DNA from: Tenggerimyces flavus
Lineage (GTDB): Bacteria; Actinomycetota; Actinomycetes; Propionibacteriales; Actinopolymorphaceae
Assembly (NCBI RefSeq): GCF_016907715.1
Contig: NZ_JAFBCM010000001.1
Span: 5,084,001 to 5,148,000 of the forward strand
DNA length: 64,000 nt
Direction of reading: 5' to 3'
Part shown: piece by piece, positions 59,266 through 64,000 of the stretch
How positions within the stretch are numbered: the first letter of the stretch is position 1
How the letters are laid out: each line of letters opens with the position of its first letter
Position numbers and translations under genes: made by a program
Notes under the pieces: model-generated
Seen by the model: the letters and a program-made list of their open reading frames with translations, nothing else
Databases searched by the model: none
What the model was told of the DNA's origin: nothing

Positions 59266-59760
59266 ATGACGCAAAAATGTTGCGTGCCAAGACGCCACCT
59301 GACCTTCGATGAGATCGATCATCGCCTGCTCGACCTGTTGCAGCGCGACGCAGGCTCAACCCTGCGCATATTGGGGGCGGCTGTCGGGCTCTCAGCAAGT
59401 GCCGTGCAGCGCCGGATCAACCGCTACCGCGCGGCAGGCGTCCTAGAACGCCACGTCGCGGTGCTCGATCTCGAGCGCACAGCGGACATCGTGCTCGCCG
59501 TCGTGTTGGTCACTCTCGAACGCGAGTCCAGCCGACACCACGCGGCCTTCCGGCGCCGATTGCTCGAGGTACCCGAAGTCCAGCAGGCCTACGATGTCTC
59601 CGGCGAATGGGACTACGTCGTCCTACTCGCCACCACCGGCATGGCCCGCCACAAAGAACTCGCCCAGCACCTCTTCAAAGACGCACCCAATGTCCAACGC
59701 TTCACCACCATGTTCGTGCTCGACCCCGTCCGCACCGGCACCTACCTGCCTACCCGGTGA
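59266..59760 (+). CDS. Lrp/AsnC family transcriptional regulator
   Basis: A 164-residue regulator. The N-terminal helix-turn-helix is DEIDHRLLDLLQRDAGSTLR then LGAAVGLSASAVQRRINRYR. The RAM/ligand domain has VLDLERTADIVLAVVLVTLE and VSGEWDYVVLLATTGM. Such proteins bind amino acids or related ligands and form octamers on DNA. It diverges from the two DHFR-like genes across 89 bp. The N-terminus carries two adjacent Cys (KCC) before the domain, which is unusual and may be redox-sensitive or simply an over-long start. Confidence 0.93.
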   Translation: MTQKCCVPRRHLTFDEIDHRLLDLLQRDAGSTLRILGAAVGLSASAVQRRINRYRAAGVLERHVAVLDLERTADIVLAVVLVTLERESSRHHAAFRRRLLEVPEVQQAYDVSGEWDYVVLLATTGMARHKELAQHLFKDAPNVQRFTTMFVLDPVRTGTYLPTR

Positions 59761-60029
59761 ACCACCCTCCGGAACCTCGTTGACTGCTTCCAGCTCCCAG
59801 CCCGTGCGTCAGATTCGCTGTAGAGCTGGAGCGCGCTGAGCTGGGCGAGCCACTTGTCGAAGAGCGTTCTTGTTCGGCTCGCCGACGTCGTCCCGCCGGG
59901 TCCGGGCCGGTGGCGTGCATGGCACCGAGAGAACGGCAGATGCTCCGGTCAAGTAACCGTGGGAGACGACGTCCGAAACCGATCTGGATCGACCAGACCA
60001 CTCTCGCTACCGAGTTCAGGAAGGACAAT

Positions 60030-60698
60030 ATGGCGATAAGACTCCGCCACGGCTACACCAACGGCACCGCAACCGACGGGCGCGCGGTCACCAAGGAATA
60101 CCTCGGGCCTGACGCCGACCGGCGGAGGGCGAACGAGATCGCCGTGCTCGACGCGGTCGGCGGCATCCTGCCCGTTCCACCGCTGCTCGACAGGCCGCCC
60201 GGTGCGATCGTCACCGGTTTCGTCCAGGGCACCCACGGCCAGGAGCTGCTCGCCGCCGGCCACGCCCGCGAAGTGCTCGGCATCTGCGGCCGGCTGGCTC
60301 GTCGGGTGCACGCCGTCGACTCGGCACTGGTTCCCGGACTCGGTACCCCGAAGGCCGGCGAGGTCCTGGTGCACGGCGACTTCGGCCCGCAGAACCTGCT
60401 GATCGACGCCGAACGCTGGGAACCCGCCGCCTTGCTGGACTGGGAGCTCGCCGCCTTCGGCGACCCGCTGCACGACCTCGCCTGGGCGGAGTGGATCGTC
60501 CGCTTCCACCACGCCGAGTCGGCCGGCGAGGTCGGCGCGTTGTACGACACCTACGGCTGGACGCCGCCCTGGGCCGACCGGCACGCGGCGATGGTGCGGG
60601 CCTGCGAACGGTTGCTCGCGTTCGTCCGCCGGTGGAATCCCGAGGCCGTCGCGATGTGGAAGGACCGCACCCGCCGGACCGAGGCCTTCACCGCATAG
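60030..60698 (+). CDS. Aminoglycoside phosphotransferase-family kinase (short)
   Basis: A 222-residue APH-fold protein. VTKEYLGPDADRRRANEIAVL gives the N-lobe lysine, VLVHGDFGPQNLLID is the catalytic Brenner motif and ALLDWELAAFGDPLHDLAWAEW supplies the metal-binding Asp. It is shorter than typical APH proteins by about 40-80 residues in the C-lobe. The ATG follows AAGGA by four bases. The substrate is unknown. A longer frame to 59910 is possible but not supported. Confidence 0.85.
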   Translation: MAIRLRHGYTNGTATDGRAVTKEYLGPDADRRRANEIAVLDAVGGILPVPPLLDRPPGAIVTGFVQGTHGQELLAAGHAREVLGICGRLARRVHAVDSALVPGLGTPKAGEVLVHGDFGPQNLLIDAERWEPAALLDWELAAFGDPLHDLAWAEWIVRFHHAESAGEVGALYDTYGWTPPWADRHAAMVRACERLLAFVRRWNPEAVAMWKDRTRRTEAFTA

Positions 60699-60827
60699 CG
60701 GTGCGTGGTCAACCTGGTCAACGTGGTCAACGTGGTCCAACGTGAACATGAGCGAAGGCTCAAGGTCTTGCGTTGCCCTGCTGTGCTTGGGCGGGCTAGC
60801 TGGTCGGGCTGTGGCGGCGGTCGAGTG

Positions 60828-60934
60828 TGGTGGCCGGGCCGGGGCGGGTCAAGGGCGTCGCGGCGGCTTCGCAGAGGGGCGACGTCGCTTCGCGACCGCG
60901 GAGCGGCCCTTGACTCGCCCCGGCCCGGCCACCA
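60828..60934. repeat. 29-bp long-distance inverted repeat in the gap before the HNH gene
   Basis: Within the 417-bp gap 60699-61115, bases 60828-60856 are complementary to 60906-60934 at 28 of 29 positions, with a 49-bp loop. The arms contain GGCCGGGCCGGGGCGGGTCA on one side. The loop has further short inverted parts. The rest of the gap shows no gene; AATTCTGCTATGG just before the HNH start is AT-richer and may hold its promoter. The stem may be a transcription brake or an edge of an inserted unit. Confidence 0.65.
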
Positions 60935-61115
60935 GATTTTCACGCGCCGCCCCCGCCCCCGGAACAGTGTCCCGGGCAAGGCCTGCCTGCGCTTTCGGTC
61001 TGTTGCCGTGCTTGGGTTGCTTGTGGAGCCCCCGGCTTCTTGTGGCTTCGATGAAGCCGGGAGATTTCCCTTGCCGTGTTCAGCATTAACCCGATTCCCT
61101 TGGTAGAATTCTGCT

Positions 61116-62369
61116 ATGGAATCGACCACCTGCTCGAACACCATCGGCACCGCCGATGGTGTGTCGGCGTGGTCGATGTCCGACGACCAACTCACCACCG
61201 CACTCCTCGACAACCAGACGGCACTCAACCAGCACGAAGCCCGCCGGCTCGAACTGATCCGCGAGGCCGACTCCCGGAACCTTGGTGTCACGGCTGGTGC
61301 GGCGAACACCGCGCAGTGGGTTGCCGGCGTCCTTCGTGTTCCTACGGCTGAGGCCGGGGCGATGGTGAAGCTGGCCTCTCATCTCGACGCGGAGTTGCCT
61401 GCCACCGCGCAAGCGTTGGCTAGCGGCGAGATTTCTGTTCCGCACGCACGAGTGATCTCCCGGGTCGTGACGATGCTGCCCTCCCACATCGCCACCCCGG
61501 AGCTCCGCTCCGAGGTGGAGGCGACCCTGCTGAAGAATGCCGCCGCCTTCGACCCCAAAGTCTTGTCGAAGGTCGGGAACAGGCTCTTGGAGACCGTCGC
61601 TCCCGATCTTGCTGACCAGGTCCTGGAACTGAAGCTCAAACAGGAAGAGGCCAGCGCCGAACGGGACCGGTTCCTGCGTATGTCCTTCGACGCCACGTCG
61701 GGGACGTGGCGGGTCACCGCCCGGCTCCCGAAGGTGGTCGGGGAACGCCTCAAGCTGGTTCTCGACCCGCTGGCCGCGCCGCAGCCTGGACCCGACGGGC
61801 GTGACACCCGGTTCCCCGAGCAGCGCAATGTGGATGCTTTGGATGAGGCCTGCCGGCGGTTGTTGGCTGAGCGGTTGGTGCCGTCCCATGGTGGGAACCC
61901 GACCCAGCTGGTGGTGACCGTCACTCAGACTGGTGGGCGGACCCTGCACACCGGGATCGAACTCTCGCGGAAGATCGTCGACCAGCTGATGTGTGAAGCC
62001 GACCGCACGTTCCTGGTGAAGCCCGAGGACCAGCCCGGCAGAGTCAGCATCCTCACCGATGCCCAGCAACGACTCTTCCAAGGCAAACTCCGCCGGTTGC
62101 TCGAGCTTCGCGATGGTGGGTGTGCGTTCCCCGGCTGTGACCGGCCGCCCGGCTGGTGTCACGCCCACCACGTCACTCCGTGGAGCAAGGGTGGATCCAC
62201 CACTCGGGACAACGGGGTTCTGCTCTGCGGGTATCACCACCGGTTAATCCACCAAGGTGCGTGGCAAGTCCGCATCGCACTCGACGGCTTACCCGAGTTC
62301 TTACCCCCCGACTGGATCGACCCCCACCAACGACCACTCCGCAACCACCGCCTCACCCCGGCCGCCTAG
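61116..62369 (+). CDS. DUF222 domain/HNH endonuclease protein (13E12 repeat family)
   Basis: A 417-residue protein. The DUF222 part covers about residues 20-310 (LTTALLDNQTALNQHEARRLELIREAD given to locate residues 26-52). The HNH nuclease at the end shows the zinc Cys pair CAFPGCDRP, then CHAHHVTPWSKGGST, and DNGVLLCGYHHRLIHQG, so the fold is complete. This family is multicopy in actinobacterial genomes and is related to the mycobacterial 13E12 repeats; it may be mobile or a DNA-damage or defence nuclease, but no function is established. Confidence 0.9.
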   Translation: MESTTCSNTIGTADGVSAWSMSDDQLTTALLDNQTALNQHEARRLELIREADSRNLGVTAGAANTAQWVAGVLRVPTAEAGAMVKLASHLDAELPATAQALASGEISVPHARVISRVVTMLPSHIATPELRSEVEATLLKNAAAFDPKVLSKVGNRLLETVAPDLADQVLELKLKQEEASAERDRFLRMSFDATSGTWRVTARLPKVVGERLKLVLDPLAAPQPGPDGRDTRFPEQRNVDALDEACRRLLAERLVPSHGGNPTQLVVTVTQTGGRTLHTGIELSRKIVDQLMCEADRTFLVKPEDQPGRVSILTDAQQRLFQGKLRRLLELRDGGCAFPGCDRPPGWCHAHHVTPWSKGGSTTRDNGVLLCGYHHRLIHQGAWQVRIALDGLPEFLPPDWIDPHQRPLRNHRLTPAA

Positions 62370-62406
62370 CGGCGGCCGGGCGGGTGATCGTGCGCGGACG
62401 GCACGT

Positions 62407-62814
62407 TCAGTCCAGGACTGCGGTGGCTTCGACCTCGACCATGAGGTCGGGCTCACCCAAGCCGACGACGCTCAGCAGGGTGATGGGCTTGATCGGGTCC
62501 ACACCCAGCTTGGCTGCCGCGCGGGCTACGCCTTCGCCGAGTTGCGGATACTTGTCGGGCGTCCAGTCGACGACGTAGATCGTCAGCTTCGCCACGTCGT
62601 TGAACGAGCCGCCGACCTCGGCCAACGCTGTGCCGATGTTGAGGTAGGCCTGCTCGACCTGTGCGGCGAAGTCTCCTTCGCCGACCTTGTTCCCCTCCGC
62701 GTCGCGGGCGACCTGCCCGGCGAGGAACACCAGCTTGGAGCCGGTCGCGATGGACAGCTGCCGGTAGACGTCGGGCTTGGGCAGTCCGTTCGGGTTCACC
62801 AGTGTGATGGTCAT
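62407..62814 (-). CDS. RidA-family protein lacking the deaminase arginine
   Basis: A 135-residue Rid/YjgF-fold protein. It has LVFLAGQVARDAEGN, the trimer helix QVEQAYLNIGTALAEVGGSFNDV and the end EPDLMVEVEATAVLD. The Arg that RidA uses to bind imine substrates (in PARxxVEV) is replaced: this protein reads KPITLLSVV, with Thr at that place, so enamine deaminase activity is unlikely. It belongs with the non-RidA Rid groups, whose roles are mostly unknown. It diverges from a TetR gene across only 35 bp. Confidence 0.88.
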   Translation of the reverse strand: MTITLVNPNGLPKPDVYRQLSIATGSKLVFLAGQVARDAEGNKVGEGDFAAQVEQAYLNIGTALAEVGGSFNDVAKLTIYVVDWTPDKYPQLGEGVARAAAKLGVDPIKPITLLSVVGLGEPDLMVEVEATAVLD

Positions 62815-62821
62815 GGCGTAA

Positions 62822-62852
62822 ACATAGCACTGCTATGTATAGTGCTGCTATG
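62822..62852. promoter_or_regulatory. Tandem palindromes between the RidA-like and TetR genes
   Basis: ACATAGCA-C-TGCTATGT at 62822-62838 is a perfect 8-1-8 palindrome. A near copy follows 15 bp later (ATAGTGCTGCTATG, 62839-62852) and runs over the ATG of the TetR gene. A dimer bound at each site would cover both promoters, so the TetR protein most likely represses itself and the RidA-like gene. Confidence 0.7.
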
Positions 62853-63467
62853 GCAAGGACGAAAGATCTTGGGATTCGCACCCAGCTGGTCGAGCGAGCC
62901 GGGCAGATGCTCCGCACGCGCGAGCCGATCACGCTCCGGTCGTTGGTGGCGGGTACGGGCGTGTCGACGATGGCGATCTACACGTACTTCGGCGGCATGG
63001 ACGGCGTGTGGAGGGCACTCCGGCAGGAGGGTTTCACTCGCCTGGCTTCGCGATTGACAACGGTCCGGATGACTGCCGACCCGGTACGTGACCTCGCCGC
63101 GCTCGGTGCGGCCTATCTGGGCAACGCGCTGGACCATCCTGATCTCTACCGGGTCATGTTCGACGCCGCGTTCGAGCTGGAGGACGCCGCGGCGGCGGAC
63201 GCCTCCTTGCAGGCGCTGGTGAAGGCGGCCGAACGAGCCAAGCAGGCTGGACGATTCCGCGCCGACGTCGACGCGCAGGAACTGGCGACGCAGTGCTGGA
63301 CGATCGGCCACGGGCTGGCCTCGCTGGTCGCGGTCGGACCCCTGCCACGCACGACGCTCGCGCACGGAGTTCCCCTGCTCACCGCGCTTTTCGTCAGTGC
63401 GGGCGACGATCCGGACAGCTGCCGCCAGTCCGTCGAACGGGGCTGGCGGCAGCTGCCCAAGGGCTAG
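62850..63467 (+). CDS. TetR/AcrR family transcriptional regulator
   Basis: A 205-residue regulator. The DNA-binding region reads LVERAGQMLRTREPITLRSLV, then AGTGVSTMAIYTYFGGMDGV, a clear TetR helix-turn-helix. The C-terminal half is of the WHG-like TetR_C type (LYRVMFDAAFELED, WTIGHGLASLVAVG). The ATG at 62850 lies in the second palindrome. The divergent RidA-like gene is the probable target. Its stop TAG overlaps the end of a hydrolase remnant on the other strand. Confidence 0.92.
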   Translation: MARTKDLGIRTQLVERAGQMLRTREPITLRSLVAGTGVSTMAIYTYFGGMDGVWRALRQEGFTRLASRLTTVRMTADPVRDLAALGAAYLGNALDHPDLYRVMFDAAFELEDAAAADASLQALVKAAERAKQAGRFRADVDAQELATQCWTIGHGLASLVAVGPLPRTTLAHGVPLLTALFVSAGDDPDSCRQSVERGWRQLPKG

Positions 63468-63741
63468 AACCTGCGGACCGCCCAGTCCCGAACGGCGTTG
63501 TAGAACGCAGGACCGGAGAGCTGCAGGTTCAGCGAATGCCCGTTGTCCGCCACGACCACCGCCTCCCCGTCGTCCAGCCGTCGATGCGCGAACAGCCTGT
63601 CCTGCTTGGCCGGATGGATGTACTGGACTGGCTGTAGTACCCGCCCGGAACGAGGACCTGGACCGTACGCGGCGCCGCGCCGCCCGCGGGCCGGCAGAAC
63701 GTTCCGCCGATCCGCTGGTCGGTCGGCTGCTCCGGCGCCAT
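63464..63741 (-). pseudogene. Alpha/beta hydrolase remnant with internal deletion and frame shift
   Basis: The N-terminal piece MAPEQPTDQRIGGTFCRPA through VQVLVPGGYYSQ resembles the start of an esterase-type alpha/beta hydrolase. About 40 residues in, the reading frame changes near 63625-63640 and the remaining piece reads VQYIHPAKQDRLF, then VVVADNGHSLNLQLSGPAFYNAVRDW, the C-terminal end with a catalytic-type His. The central part with the nucleophile Ser is missing, which in such enzymes would be roughly 200 residues. The gene is therefore broken by a deletion. Confidence 0.72.
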
Positions 63742-63750
63742 CGAGATCTC

Positions 63751-64000
63751 CTACTCGAAAACCGCGCGGTTCTCGGAGACGAACTGCTTGAAGGTCTTCG
63801 CGGGTCGGCCGGTGAGCCGTTCGATGGTGAAGTCGGGCGGCTGCGGGTAGTCGACGCCCATCGCGTCGTTGTCCAGCAGCCAGTCGGCGACGTACTCGTC
63901 CAGCCCGGCGGCGAGGTACGTCTGACGAGCCTCCTCCCGGCTGAGCTCGATGAACGGGATCTCCCGCCCGAGCACCTCGCCGATGACCCGGGTGGCATCG
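63751..64000 (-). CDS. NmrA/NAD(P)H-binding protein, C-terminal part (5' end off the right edge)
   Basis: The last 82 residues of a protein that begins beyond the window. The visible part reads DATRVIGEVLGREIPFIELS, then EARQTYLAAGLDEYVADWLL and DFTIERLTGRPAKTFKQFVS, which matches the end of NmrA-like NAD(P)-binding proteins (QOR2/YtfG-type SDRs). The conserved LTGRPAKTFKQFV is typical of their substrate end. It lies upstream of the hydrolase remnant on the same strand; the two may once have been an operon. Confidence 0.75.
   Translation of the reverse strand, partial: DATRVIGEVLGREIPFIELSREEARQTYLAAGLDEYVADWLLDNDAMGVDYPQPPDFTIERLTGRPAKTFKQFVSENRAVFE

Noticed and set aside
61116-62369. HNH gene as a homing endonuclease inside an intron or intein
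   Set aside because: It is a free-standing DUF222/HNH gene and no interrupted host gene is visible around it.
1-64000. tRNA, rRNA, prophage or transposase genes
   Set aside because: I looked for tRNA-like T-loop sequences, rRNA stretches, integrases and transposase motifs and saw none that I can support.

Overview
This 64 kb window comes from a GC-rich actinobacterial chromosome. The signs are RbpA with a SigR-type promoter, an adjacent unfused lnt plus dolichol-phosphate-mannose-synthase-like pair, FxsA, a DUF222/HNH (13E12-type) protein, many GTG/TTG starts and dense ATGA/GTGA overlaps. The overall gene mix resembles Propionibacteriales (Kribbella/Actinopolymorpha-like), but that placement is inference. 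I see no rRNA, tRNA, CRISPR array, prophage or intact insertion sequence.

Layout. (1) 1-7.9 kb: a sugar-uptake operon on the minus strand with a mandelate-racemase-subgroup enzyme, two CUT1 permeases, a solute-binding lipoprotein and a GH95 fucosidase-like enzyme that leaves the left edge. A GntR/FCD regulator diverges from it. (2) 7.9-13.5 kb: a response regulator, sensor kinase and GerMN lipoprotein arranged like mtrA-mtrB-lpqB, a divergent STAS plus phosphatase-like pair, an isochorismatase-family hydrolase and a GNAT_C acyltransferase. (3) 13.6-25 kb: an ArsR/AHSA1 pair, a secreted double GDPD enzyme, a glycolipid-binding-domain protein, oligopeptidase B, truncated hemoglobin, a phytase-like secreted protein, a Nudix-like/methyltransferase fusion and a secreted amidase. 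(4) 25-29.8 kb: an HTH/ClpN protein with a strong inverted repeat in front, a zinc-finger protein, an M23 protein, a DHA2-type MFS exporter and an aldo/keto reductase. (5) 29.9-35.5 kb: a five-gene D-amino-acid operon. (6) 35.6-44.8 kb: a phosphotransferase, a YcaQ-like DNA glycosylase, GDPD, a UMF1 transporter, rbpA, a pentapeptide protein, fxsA, dpm and lnt. (7) 45.3-48 kb: AraC/VOC and hydrolase/TetR pairs. (8) 48.2-57.7 kb: the lysine-fermentation genes.

The most coherent pathway is lysine degradation through beta-lysine. KamA converts lysine to beta-lysine, KamDE makes 3,5-diaminohexanoate, Kdd oxidises it, and Kal acts later on 3-aminobutyryl-CoA. The cleavage enzyme Kce is not in the window. 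The kam genes are split into two blocks, and one block shares an operon with a YtcJ-like amidohydrolase and an ArsR/DUF5937 regulator.

(9) 57.9-64 kb holds two tandem RibD_C-type reductase paralogues with a divergent Lrp/AsnC regulator, a second phosphotransferase, the DUF222/HNH protein, a RidA-like/TetR divergent pair sharing an operator, an internally deleted alpha/beta hydrolase pseudogene and a partial NmrA-like protein.

The window is also rich in hairpin repeats in intergenic gaps. A roughly 138-bp element occurs twice, each time between convergent genes, and its first three bases are the stop codon of the gene before it. A GGATGAAGG hairpin occurs three times, and a long GGGCACCC hairpin occurs as a tandem pair.
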